From Poecilobothrus nobilitatus (Eukaryota; Arthropoda; Insecta; Diptera; Dolichopodidae), in contig OX352774.1 of NCBI GenBank assembly GCA_947095535.1, positions 235,811,825 to 235,875,824 of the forward strand: a DNA stretch of 64,000 nt. Direction: 5' to 3'. Positions 46,850-59,085 of the stretch are shown here, piece by piece (within the stretch, counting starts at the first letter, position 1; each line of letters opens with the position of its first letter). Below the pieces are notes generated by a model, which saw only the letters and a list, made by a program, of their open reading frames with translations, had not been told where the DNA came from and searched no databases. A program made the position numbers and the translations under genes.

Positions 46850-47990
46850 ATTTTTAGAAGATTTCAAAAAATAAAATTTAGAAAATTTGCTTATTAGTTT
46901 CACTCGATCGGTCCGTTTATCAATTTATCTATCTCGTTTATCAATTTATCTATTTATAAAATTTTAACAAGATGTTTGAGATACAAAATGACACAGAAGT
47001 TGATAGATCAATTCGAAAATGAGGAAAATTGTAGAGTTAACTGTGCCAATTCTAGATTAACTGCACGACACATAATATTTGTTGTGTTGATAAAATTGAA
47101 TGATTCTTTAGAAAATTTAAAATATCTGAAATAATTTATTGTCGAGATATATTTATGTAAATTTTAGAGTTGTATGACAGCTGCTTAAGACCCTGAATTA
47201 TTTTCACGTAAAAAAAGAATTCGATGGCAGGTATCCAACCCATCGGTCGCACTTGCTGCATTACAATAATGAAAGTAACAATTTTGCAAAGTTGAAATGT
47301 TAAGAATATTTTTTGAGGTACGTCCGGTTTAATCGACTGATAATTCGATTTTGAACAAGAATGTATATATAGTTTTCCATATCAATCTTGTTTCCTTTAA
47401 GGTATCACAAACCTAATGGCAAATTTATTATATCTTTAGAACTACATTTATACGGATATAAAATTTAACAATGTTATGTTAAAAAGCCCTTGTAGTTGCT
47501 AATGCTAGGTTGGTTTTAGATATTATATATATTGCACATATCAATTAATTATATTAGTTATTGTACATTTTAAATAACACTATCGTAGAAAAACATTTTT
47601 ATCTACCCCGATGCCATCCGTCTCAGAGTTACAGCGCTTCAAAATGGAGAAAAGCGTCAAATTATTACAATTTAATTTTTAATGGGTATTTTTTGAAACT
47701 GAAAACTACAAACGTGCGGAAATTTTTCAACCTATAGAAATCAATTAATCGTTTAAATTTACCATTATCTGAAAGCAATATTTTGTAAATTGATTGACCC
47801 TTCGCATCTCTTAATCTCTTTCAGAAGGGTAAGATTTTTAAGAATGAACATAAGGTTAAACAACATTAAATATTGGTATTTATCCTCGTTTAAGAGCTAT
47901 AAGAGCTTCAAATTTGAAGTTTGTCACTTTTCTAGACCTAAACGTAGACCTTGTACACGTTTTCTAAGTTAAGGTAAAAAACTTTTAGCT
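46850..47990 (-). repeat. Family B element, strongly degraded, with a family A fragment inside
   Basis: In reverse complement the start resembles family B (46858-46930: AGAAAATTTGCTTATTAGTTTCACTCG...GGTCCG, then a doubled TTTATCAATTTATCTAT). The string CCATCCGTCTCAGAGTTACAGCGCTTC at 47606-47632 parallels the CCCGTTACGGAGCTACAGCTCC block of 59471-59494. GTTTCCTTTAAGGTATCACAAACC at 47390-47413 is the family A left-end motif in the minus direction, so two elements seem superimposed. The open frame at 47790-47972 lies in this repeat. Confidence 0.4.
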
Positions 47991-50900
47991 GAAATATTAT
48001 ACTTTTATATATATATATATATGTTTTTCCTAATTTTATACTTTTACATTTATTTTTATATAATATTTTCCTAACTACTTGTTAAAAATGAAGAAAGCGA
48101 CTCTTAACATTTTGACAGTATTCTCTGCGTTAATGGTTAATTAAAAATGATAGTTTTATAAGTAATACTTGATGTTTTAAATTACCCCAATGATAAAACA
48201 AAGCTTGCGTTAGAAGAACAATTTAATTGGGGTTTTAAAATTAAAAAGAAACTTAAACAAAAGAAGTTTTTTTTTTTTAAATAAAAGTTCCTCCAATATA
48301 TGTATGTAAAATATTCTAAATAATAGTTCCTCCACTCTAATATACGTATGCAAAATATTCAAAAAAAATTCAAAAATGTATTAGAAAAAAAAAACTCAAA
48401 TTGATTGGAAATTGGAGTCAATTTGGTTTTAGAAAAATAGTCCGGAATGTGTGGAAGTTTAACTCTCAATAAAATACTATAATAACTAATAAATTATCTT
48501 TTCTTACGTTCTTACATTCCTATTTACAAAATAATCTTTCATAATAACTCAGATTATTTGCACACCTTTTTCGCCACAAAAAAAAACACATCGCCTAAGT
48601 ATATGCAATATATTTTAATTGTTCAAAACAATGAAGAAATTTTGTGACGGTGACTAGAAAAAAAGTTACTGGAAAAGTAATTTTCATAACAAAGTATCCT
48701 TTACCACGAAATATAGTGTACAAATTTAATATATAATATAAAACAAAAAAAAAAAATTAATAATATTACCAAATTATTTTAAAATGTGCTACTTACTAAT
48801 TTCAGCATTTCTTTATTGTATTTTTTATATATGCATTTTTTTACTTTGGTAACTCTTTTTGGGAACTTATTTCAAGCATACTCCCTTATAATAATTGTTC
48901 AACTGAAAATTTAATGCGAAGAATAAGCTAATTTAAAACACAAAAAAAAAACAAAAAAGAAGAAAATGAAAATAGAAAATGAAATGGAATGAAAAATAAA
49001 GACAAAGACAAAAAAAAAGTAGATTAGCATGTTTTTCTTTTTATATTTTAAAACAAAGAAAATCACAGCATTATGGCACCGTCTATATTCAAAACTTATT
49101 GTCTCTAAATGGTAGGCGAAGTAAAATTAAGAAACATATATTAGGAATGATGTAAGTGAATACAATTATATTTTTAATTTATATCAGATTTTAATAAAGC
49201 AAAAATTTTGTCAAAGACATAATAGATAACAATAAAAATCATAGATAAATCATTTTCTTAATGACAAACAAAGATTTTTACATTCAGTAATTAGTTTCTG
49301 ATTGATTGTTATAAAAAGTGGAGTAGGTGATTATTATAAAAAGTCATATATAGGTGAAAAAGATAGAATATATTGCTTTTAGAAGATTTTCAAATTTTTA
49401 AAGACACCAAAAGGATATTAACTGTCAGCTTAAGAAATTTTTGATTATTTCAGAACGTAAATGTAACAATACAAATTTCTGATTAATTACGAATTTTTTT
49501 TTTCTTGAGATAAAAAAGTATTATAAGGAGATTTTTATGTTAAAAAAAAGAAAAATCAAGCTGTCTTCAATAATGGTCAACAATCTTAAGTCAATTCCTC
49601 ATGGTATATGAAATTAAAAAATCTAAAATATTGCTTCCGTTTTATATTTTCATCACTAATTACATCTTTCCTTTCATTAAACATGAAATAAAAAAAAGGT
49701 TTTCCTTGAAATAAATAGAATATTTTTTTGAGCAATTAAAAAAAAAAAATTAATATAAAAATTTTTAATTAAATTTAAATTGAACATTGATCTTTTAGTT
49801 TTTTATTAACCATATTTTTAATACATTTTTAAAAAAATTTATGAGAAATATTCTTTTTAACTTAATTCAGTCAGTCCTTAGATATGTTGTTCTCTTGATG
49901 AAAACTTCAAAATCGTTTATAAATAAAAAAAAAGTCTGCAATCTTAAACAATTAATTTTATCGAAAAGTTGTTTTACAAGTTCCTTACCGTTTGGGATAA
50001 ATTCTTTATTCAAATATTTTTAACTTATATTCTACTATATATCATTTTTGAGGCAATATGAAATATTTCCTTGAGGTTAAGCAATAAATCGTTATGTGAA
50101 AAAAAATGTTTATCGTTTAACAAGGGCACATCGCGTTTGTAAAATCAGATGCAATCTCATGTGTTCTCCAAAGTGACGGATATGTGAACGATTAAGTTAA
50201 GTTTAAGAAGAAAAAATACTGCCATCTGTCTTCAAAATTTCCTAATAAATTCTTACTCATCCTATATATTCCTAAATTTTCGTAAAACTCCTTTTTGCAA
50301 GAATCCTTCCTACATCCGTCTCCTATAAACCAAATTTTATATTTGTATTAAATTTATTAAAGATCCTATATACTACAGTTAAGTTTAAAAGATACTGATT
50401 TTGGTTAGTTAAAGTTCAACAATATCCCGAAAAATCATGTACAATTATTCCGGGTGACTTATGAAATTTTCCATCGAGTCCCGTAAAAAACAAAAGAAAA
50501 AACTTTCATCTCATAAAAGCTTTAACCTAAAAATTTCAAATTTTGGAAGTAATAAACCACTCAGTTTTTAAGGTCTAAAGACTAAATAAGAATAAGTAGC
50601 TTCAGATCAAACTAAAAAAAAAAAAAAAATGTTAGTGATTCTTTTTAATATTTTGTAAATCTTAACTGTTAAAAATCTTTAAATAAAGAAACTATTAAAA
50701 AGGAGTTAAATAACAATTACAAAACCTACCAAGATTTTCTTATTAATTTTCTTTCAAATCCTTTAAGGAAAAAAAATTTTTTTTTTTTGTTAATTATTTA
50801 AAGTTTTATGATATTTCTGTTCCAGAAATTCCCTATTTTATGTTTCATATTTAATTGTAAATATTTTATTCGTTTATAAACGATTTAAAAAGTTTTTTAA

Positions 50901-51762
50901 TTAAAATCAGATTCTTTCAATTAAATTTTTTTTTTTTTTGTTTTTTAATTACAAAAAAATTTTTTGAAGGAAAAAAAAAAAATGACTCAATATGAGCAAA
51001 AAAACATAAAACAAATAAACAAAAACAGATCATAAAATACTATTAAAATACAATTTAAATTTATCATGTTATTTTTATATACTGAATAGAATAATCATTA
51101 GTCAAAATTATATTTACTCTTAACTTTTCTACTTTAAGGAGTTTTTGGTTACAAATTAATTCTCCATAGTACTTTTTAAAAAAACAATTTTTCATTTTCA
51201 TTTTAAAATGAAAAATCATCGCACTTTCAAAATTCTGTCTTAGGAAAAAGAGAAAAAAAAAAAACAGATTTAGAAATAAAAAAAAAAAAAAAACAAACAA
51301 ATAAATTCTTATTGTAGTAATTTAACATCAAAAATTCTAAATTCTAAATACAAATTCAAACAAAAAAAAAAATAAAAATAAAAACTAAAGTAAAGTAATG
51401 AATATAGGATCATATATACACAATGAAAAATGATAGAAATCTCCTTGAATTTTGTTTCAGCTTCAGTGAAATAAAAAACAAAAAAACAAATTTTTTATAT
51501 AAAAAATTCTTTTCTCTTATGTTTTTTCAACTTTCCCATATATCACAATTATTATTTGATTTTTTTTTTTTTATTTTTTTTTTATTCTTTCAACCACATA
51601 TAAATCTACAAACGACAAATTGTTAATTGAAACGATTTTTGTTGAATTGTGTATTCTAGGATCAAAATACAACTTGATTTTAGCTTAACTTAACTATTAT
51701 TTAAACTTAGATTTTTTTTTTTTTTTTTTTTTGATTTTTTTGATAAATTATGAAACAGGCGA
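47991..51762. other. AT-rich stretch with no recognised feature
   Basis: (TA)n occurs at about 48007-48022. A direct pair GTTCCTCCA...ATAT(G/A)TATG lies at 48289-48305 and 48327-48349. No gene, RNA or known repeat family is recognised in the remainder. Confidence 0.55.
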
Positions 51763-51807
51763 ATGATGATGATGATGATGATGATAATGATGATAATCAT
51801 GATGATG
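51763..51807. repeat. (ATG)n microsatellite
   Basis: GATGATGATGATGATGATGATAATGATGATAATC-like run, interrupted by two AAT units. Confidence 0.85.
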
Positions 51808-54632
51808 CTTGGCTATTTTGAATAGGTTTGTGGTAGTAAATATAAATAACAGACCAAACAATAAACATAAAACTATTCAAAATAAATCTAGAACAATCAT
51901 TAATCATTTTTAATAGTGTACCAACGTTTTGTAAAGGAAAGTTCAACACAAAACAAAACAAATAATATAACTAATATTATTTTTTTATTACTCCTGTTGC
52001 AAAGGTTTTTTTTTTTTTTTTTTTGTAACTTGGGAGAAAAAAAAAACTCACAATTTACAATTCTTTTTTTTTATTGTAGTTTCGGTATTATATTTCCTAA
52101 AACAATGACATGACAAAAAAAAGAAGAAAAAAAAACAAAAAAAAGCGCAAAAACCATTAATATAATAATTTTGTTGCTTTTTATTATTTTCCTATCTCTT
52201 TTTCATTCACTCAATTCTTTTTCCATCTCTTTCTTATGATGGACACCAGAAAGAAATACAATAAAAACAACAATAAAAAGGAGGGACAAAAATTGTAATA
52301 AATTTTAATAATATTTTCTTTAACTTTCAACACGAAAAAAATGTAAATTTTTAAATTTTATTGCAACATGTTGAAAGATATGAAACTAAATAATAAGAAA
52401 AAAAAAATTTTTTTTTTTTGGGTTTGGATGTCATTGTTATAAGTTTAATTTTTTTTTTTCAGTTTATTTTTTTTTTTTTTGTTGCAATTTAAAATAAAAA
52501 AAAAAGTCATGTACAAGAAGAAATATATATATGTATATATACATATACATATACATATACATCTACATAATACACATATAAATCGAAATAATTTCTTAAT
52601 CTTAATCTTCAAATTATTATTGTTCAAAAAAAAAAAACAAATTTAACTACACTACACTATGCACATTAAAGTATCTAAAAGCTTAACTTAAATACTACTA
52701 ACTTTTAAAATTTATTTGCAAAAAAAAAAAAATAAATAAATAACAAAAAGACAAATAAAAAGGCAACAATGAACTAAAACTAGGTGAATTATAGGAACAA
52801 CTCAGCAAAACTATAATATTAAAATTTGTATTTGGTATTACAAATAAAAAATAACCGATCATTGTTATTATCATTATTTTCATCACCATCATCATCATTT
52901 TCATCATCAAAGCAACCATCTTCTATTGAACGAAAATTCAGTAACAAAGAACGACAAATATGTTGCAATTGCACCGTCACATTTTTTTTTTTCTCCATTT
53001 TATCTCTTTCTAATTTTTTTTTTTGATTTTTTTTTTCTATTTTTTCTGTCTATTTTTTTCATCTCTTTCTCTCTTCCTCTTTTTCTAATGCAAATAATAA
53101 TAATAATAATAAAAAAAAAAAAAAAAATGATAACATCACATCGCATTTAACTTCTATTTTCTACAATATTTTATTATTATTATTTTCGTTCATTATTTGT
53201 TATTGTTGTTTTTTTTTTTTTTTTGTGATTATACTATGAGCATTCTTCTCTAATATAATATAAGTCATGACCCAGTTTGAAAGATGTGATGCCCTTTCAT
53301 TGTAGCGCAACACAGCACAAAACGTGTTACTGTTAAATAAAACCGAGAAAAATTCAAAAAAAAAAAAAAACAAGAAAAAAATCTCATCTTGTATTTTGAT
53401 GCTCTGGTTTTTTTTTTTTTTTTTTTTTTTTGGTTTTGGTACTTAATTTAATCTCTGTTTAAGCAAAAGAAAATTATACAATAGAAGCGCAATAGCAATA
53501 GTAAAAAAAAATAGTAACAATAGCAACAATAGCATCAATAACATCAATAACAACAACTACAATTAATCGTTTAAAACCTATAAAAAAAAAAAAAACACAA
53601 TGAAATGGGAATATTTATTTTATATTTGTTGTAAAAAAAAAATTTTGCATTGCAATATTGAAACCCATTGCAGGCTATTCATCTGATATTGAGCAACAAT
53701 AGCAACTATAGAAAGGTTATAATATTACGTGTAAGTATCAAAAAGGCAAAAAAAAAAAATAAATGTAAAATATAATATTACTCCTATCAATTAATCTTTT
53801 AAATAAATGGTTTGAGTATTTGAATATATTAAATGAGATTTACAATAAATTGTAATTCACCTACTTTTTTTTGTTGCATTAGAGAAAGGAAGATTCGATA
53901 CTTCTAAATACATTTTATTTGTTTTTCTTTTTTTTTTTTTGTTTTTTTAGATTACATTTATGAACCAAAATTGTAATCATTTTTAATCGTAATCCGTTTA
54001 CCCTTTTACTGTTCTTTTAATTTTATTTAAATTTATTTTAAACATAATAAAAGAAATCAAACCGAATATTGAATGCAATAAAATAGGATTTTGTTTTTTT
54101 TTTTTCTTTTTATAAAATTACTTTGACTTTGACTTACTTAAAGTAATGAAGACATAGAAAATTGAGACTTTTTAAAACTCAAATTATTTTGAATATTTTT
54201 TTTTCAGTTTGAGCGGCTGTCGGACTGGTTTTTAGAGTTTAACTTTATTGAATAGTTTTCATTGATCCAATTAAATATTTTATGTGTTACCCAATATATG
54301 ATAATAAATTGACAGAGTATTGAAAGTTGAAACTGTTTCTTTCAACTAAGCTTTTTTAAACCGCTATTCTTTAGATTAACTTATATGCAATAAATTTTTA
54401 TTATAGTTTTTCACAAAGATTTTGTGTAAGATTGTATTAACTTAAGGATATCCTCATTACAGAATCTGTTACTATAAAACATTTTGAACAAAATTTCCAT
54501 TGAACCTGTTCCATAATAGCCAATTTTGCAGAAGTCATTGCTTTGATAAAATAATTGGTACCCAGCATAACTTGACAACATTTCAGATACCCAGCTTAAT
54601 TTAAGCCTAACTTAAGCTCATATAAAACAAGG
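51808..54632. other. Simple-repeat-rich stretch
   Basis: It holds several T or A runs above 12 bases (T24 at 53408-53431), a TATACA tract at 52528-52560, an (ATC)n run at 52861-52912, (AAT)n at about 53092-53111, and CAATAG/CAATAA words at 53486-53560. On the minus strand the (ATC)n run would encode an acidic GAT/AAT-codon stretch, but no exon boundary supports a gene. The many short frames here are products of low complexity. Confidence 0.6.
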
Positions 54633-55833
54633 TAGAATGTAAACCAACGGTTTTTAAAAGCGCACATTTCCAAAACTCAATACAAACTATTTAGAAGTGT
54701 GACTTACACAAAAATTTGAAAATAGGACATTTTTGAAATTTTGAGGGGCCGTTAATCCGGAATCCTATATAATTAAGGAAAGCCGTTAACACACGTAAAA
54801 ATATATTATTGAACCTTTAATTTTCATGTCTTGCCGAAGAAAAATTTGTACAGCTGCCTAAGTTACAGGTGTCTAAAAAAAGCAAATTTTCAATTTTTGA
54901 GGCGTAATAACTCTTAAAGGGGTGTTACCAAAAAATTTTCTGAGGAAACTTATACTAATTCTAAAAGTTCTTTCTTGTCTCAAAGTTTCAGGTTCCTATT
55001 TAAAGGGGTGCCGGAGTTATGAAAAAAGAAATATCATGCAAAATGTGGTTTTCACATAACGGTAAATTTAAATAGTAAATTACAAAATATTACATAATTT
55101 TGATACTGTTTTATATATAAAATAAAATTTTCGATCTTCTGGCGGTTTTAGTTTACAAAATTATTACGCAGAGCCCGAGATATATACATCTGAAAATGGG
55201 GCTTTTTCGCAATTTTGAAGAGCTGCAACTTTGGAACCCTTTACAATTAAAATAAACCTTTAACACACGTAAAAATATATTATTGTAGCTTTAATTTTTA
55301 TATCTTGCAGAAGCAAAATGTTTACATGTTCCTAAGTTACAGGTGTTTAAAAATAGCAAATTTTCAATTTTTAAGCCCTAATAGCTCATAAACAGTGGGT
55401 GGTCCGAAAAAATTTTCTGAGCAAACTTATACTAATTCTAAAAGTTCTTTCTTGCCTCAAAATTTCAAGCTTCTATCTAGAAGCGTGCCGGAGTTATGAA
55501 AGTAGAAAAATCATGCAAAATTTGATTTTCACATAACGGTAAATTTAAATACTAAATTTAAAAAAATTGTATAATTTTGATATTAATTTACAAAGATAAA
55601 AGAAATACCTGTCGAATGACGTTTTCAGATTGAAAAACTCTTAAACAGAACATAAGATATATGCATTTAAAAATAGGGCTTTTTCAAAGTTTGAGGGGCT
55701 GTAGCTCCGTAATGGGGGGGGCTACATGAAAAAGTTGTTCCACAAAATTATTTTTTTTATGAGACCTACCCATGGTTAAAATTTTTTTTCTCTATCTTTA
55801 ACGGTGTAGAAGTTTTGTAAACAGAAGGACGGA
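54633..55833 (+). repeat. Family B element, copy with internal 474-bp tandem duplication
   Basis: It starts at AGGTAGAATGTAAACCAACGG with the inverted-repeat end GCACATTTCCAAAA at 54662. Two internal units begin at 54785 (GTTAACACACGTAAAAATAT) and 55259 (TTTAACACACGTAAAAATAT), a period of 474 bp. Each contains the TACAGGTG-, TTCTAAAAGTTCTTTCTTG-, CCGGAGTTATGAAA- and CACATAACGGTAAATTTAAA-type blocks. The right end breaks off after GACGGACGGACGG, before the right inverted repeat. Confidence 0.8.
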
Positions 55834-56965
55834 CGGACGGTGACACATCATTTTGACGGATGACTCAAGACCTTTTATTAAGAAACACGGTTTATAAGAT
55901 TTTTTGAATAATTATAGAATTTTGCATTAATATTTTTAAAAGTATATATTAATCATTTACCATAATATTAACCGCCACTCCGAACCATTAAATAACTTCA
56001 TAATTTTTATTATGAATTTTCTATGTGAAAAATTATAAAATCAACAGACACATGAACTAATTTCTTATTGGTTCCTAACTTATAATATTATGCTATCTAA
56101 TTTTAATCTTTAATCCAACAGTAATTGGTTTGAAGACTTTTTGATATTCAAATTTTTTAAAAGATGTTGTTTATTCTTGGCATTATATTTGCCTTTTTTT
56201 TGTTGTTAACAGTTGTTTTTATTTCAGATTAAAAGTGTATTTACTAAGTATTGAAAATGTTGAAGAATTCATTTATCAGTACCTACTTGTCAGTCATTTT
56301 TCACTCTGTTTAATATAAAATGGAAAAATTAAGTTGAATTTTCTAAGAGAAATTTTCTAACTTATCTGAAGGACGATAAGCCTTGAATGAATTACCTAAC
56401 CTATCATTTATAGTTTCTACATATTTTTTTTTTTACCTATTAATTCGTAAATTTAATAAAAAACTCAATTGAATCCGATTTTCAAAATAAATGATTGCAA
56501 ATCAAAAATCAAAAGATCAAAACAATTTCTTTAATTTCTTTTAAGTAAACTTTATCTATATATAAAAATTTCCACATCTTTAATAATTATATTGACATAA
56601 ATTGTACTTAAGAATGAAGTAAATAAAAAATAAAACTGATAATAATATTTATTTATTGGAATAATACAAAAAAAAAAAATATAAAATTCGATAAAAAACC
56701 ATTGAAATTTTTCCAGATGAACTTATTATTTTTAATTCTTTTATTTTTACATCAAACATATATTAAATTTAATGAAAAATTATTATTTTATTAAGAACTT
56801 ATAAAGAGCAGACATGTAAAAAACAAACATTTGAAAGAAAATATTAATATCGTTATTGTAAATGCAGTAGCAGAAACAATAAGCAATTAATTTGGCAAAT
56901 TCACAAAAAATGGTTTCATTAAGGTAAAATTTTACAAATTACGATATTTGAAGATTAAAAGAAGA
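55834..56965. other. AT-rich stretch with no recognised feature
   Basis: I see nothing apart from A/T runs. Confidence 0.6.
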
Positions 56966-57160
56966 GGGTCTGGGTGACCTAGTGGGTAAGAGCGTGTAAA
57001 AAATACTGTAAACCCTGAGTGAGTGTGGGTTCGAATCCCATACAAATCATTAAGAATAATTCCTCCTTACGACATTTACAGCCATACATGGAAAATAAAA
57101 GGCTGTGTAATGTCCTTATCACATTTATCTGGCAGGGGAGTGAACTATACAAAAAAAAAA
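56966..57160 (+). mobile_element. tRNA-derived SINE, fullest copy in the window
   Basis: A Pol III promoter pair is visible: A box TGACCTAGTGGG at 56975-56986 (11 of 12 positions of TRGCNNAGYNGG) and a perfect B box GGTTCGAATCC at 57028-57038. The tRNA-like head is followed by a non-tRNA body (TTACGACATTTACAGCC...GGCTGTGTAATGTCC...) and an A-run at 57151-57160. The head cannot be folded into a proper tRNA by eye, so it is not a tRNA gene. Two other copies (4385, 10847 minus) establish the repeat. A word AAATTACG on both sides is too short to call a target duplication. Confidence 0.8.
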
Positions 57161-58442
57161 TTACGTAGCGAATATATATATATATATATATATATATTAC
57201 TAACTAAATATGGTAAGTTTACTCAAAAATTTCACTAAAGAATAGCAGATTTTCAATTAAATAAAAGAAAATATTTAATTTTTTAAAATATGGACACTTT
57301 TTGTTACAGATTTAAATTTTCCTATATATATATGTCAATTTAAAAGAATAGTTTTCCGAATTTCGAAATTAAAAACAATGAGTACTTTTAAATTAAAAAC
57401 AAGTCAAAGCCAAACTTTAACAAAGCAAAACTTTATTTTCAATAAAATATGGGTATAAGAATTTATTCACAAATTATTAATTTCCTTTTTAAAGTACCAG
57501 TAAACATCGAAACGGATTCCCGAAAACTTAAAAATATTTTTAAATTAGAATATACATATACATACATATAATTAGGACCAACAGTTTTAAAAAAAAAAAA
57601 AAAAAAATAAAAACAATTTGTTCTAGAAGGCATTAATTGAAAAAGTGGAAATGGTGAAAACAAAAAATTTCTTTTAATAAATTAAATTGTATGAAAAAAT
57701 CAATTAAATTTTTAATACTGATAGAGAGAAGCATATTAAATTGTAAACAAAACCAAATTTTAATATTCTAAGATAAATATCAAATAGATATTTTAATCGG
57801 ATTTTATACTTTTTATTTTTTACTTCAAAGTATCTTTGAAATATTAAAATATAATCAAAACAAAATACTCTTATATCAAAAAAGATTTATTAAATTTATT
57901 AAAAAATAAAATTTCTTTTGAAAACCTACACAGTACAGTACAGTACAGTACGATTATAAAATATTTTAGAATATTATTTGTTTTTTGTGTTTTTCATTCA
58001 ATTTATGAAATAAATAAAAAAAGGAAAAATCATAGGAAGCCTTCAAAAATCTTAACAAATTTAGTTAAATTAAAAAAAACACGATATATAAATTTAGAAT
58101 CCAATAATATTTTAAAAAGCCCTATCAAAAGTTTTAAATTCAAGGAATTTTCAAAAAGCAAATCTTTGATTTCAATTAAATTAATGAAATTTTAACTTCA
58201 GAGGATTTCTTAAATTAAAATAAGTCAAATATTTGATACATTTTATTTTGTTTAAAACAGCTTAAACAGAATAAAAATATTTTAATAGATTTTCAAAAAT
58301 TTTCAAAAATTTGAGTTTCTTAGATTCTGAATTCAATAACAAAAAAATACAAAAGAAATTCATAAATTTTATTAACTAATTCGTCATCAAATCGTCTAAT
58401 TGGACATTATATTATTCTTGTTTAATAATTAGGAGATGTAAG
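57161..58442. other. AT-rich stretch with small tandem repeats
   Basis: It contains (TA)n at about 57173-57195 and a (CAGTA)4 microsatellite at 57931-57950. No gene is recognised. Confidence 0.6.
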
Positions 58443-58755
58443 CTACACTGCAATTTTGTGAAGTTGATCTATTGTGCTTCTACTGTTACTATACGTGTTG
58501 TAGATTTTTTCTTCACTTCTTACAGCCCTACTGCCTCTAAGAAAGTAATGATAATTCATCTGTAGAGGATTTATTGCTAGCAGTTCATCTTCGACAAAGC
58601 AATATCCCCAAATTATCACACATCTTCCTTGAAGTAAAGCTCCGCAATTTTTGAGTATTTGTTCTAAAATCTCTTCTTCTTCTTGACAGAATCTATATAT
58701 ACCATAATTCTCTATTCCAATTTTTTTTAATCGTCCCTTTCATCCCTATTGGACA
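58443..58755 (-). pseudogene. Decayed LINE ORF2 C-terminus
   Basis: On the minus strand a frame of 98 codons is open from 58739 to the stop at 58443-58445. It has no start ATG at its beginning. Residues 1-37 read KGRLKKIGIENYGIYRFCQE and then an EEILEQILKNCGALL block, which matches the region of RNase-H-type LINEs that normally carries a CX2C...HX4C zinc motif. Here the first Cys is Tyr and the His is Gln. Just upstream, in another frame, CPIGMKG matches the conserved CP(I/L)G motif, so one frameshift lies near 58734-58745. It is a decayed remnant, distinct from the fragments at 33653 and 35418. The family can only be given as I/LOA/R1-like. Confidence 0.6.
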
Positions 58756-59085
58756 TTTGTGACAACATTTTTGTTCTGTTCTGATTATTATTAAAACAAA
58801 ACGCAATACTTAAATTTAATTTTCAAATAAAAATGAGGTACAGTATTATAGATCTGATGGTATCAACTCTAGAATACCCACCCGAACATAAATTATGCTA
58901 TTTTCATAAAATTTAATAATGGCTTATAAAATTTCTGATACCTGACTTAATTAAATACTGAGATGTATCTTTTTTCCTTTAAGATAAAGTATTTTCCGTT
59001 TTAAGTGCAATTACTTAAATGCATTTTCTTTTTACTTAAATATAAGTTTTTCTTTTTAAGAAATAAATGTTAACTGAACCTTTTT
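58756..59085. other. AT-rich stretch with ACTTAAA-type words
   Basis: From 58960 to 59075 words such as TTTACTTAAATA, AATTACTTAAATG and TTTTTAAG recur, similar to the array at 31375. Nothing else is seen. Confidence 0.45.

Noticed and set aside
52698..53026. Acidic minus-strand frame (EDGCFDDEND... type) and overlapping frames around the (ATC)n run
   Set aside because: The acidic run comes from a trinucleotide repeat. The upstream part reads plausibly for about 25 codons but lies behind a poly(A) run with no acceptor-like polypyrimidine tract, so an exon cannot be supported.
56966..57045. A host tRNA gene
   Set aside because: A and B boxes are present, but acceptor and anticodon stems do not pair by eye and two other copies share the non-tRNA body, so it is a SINE.
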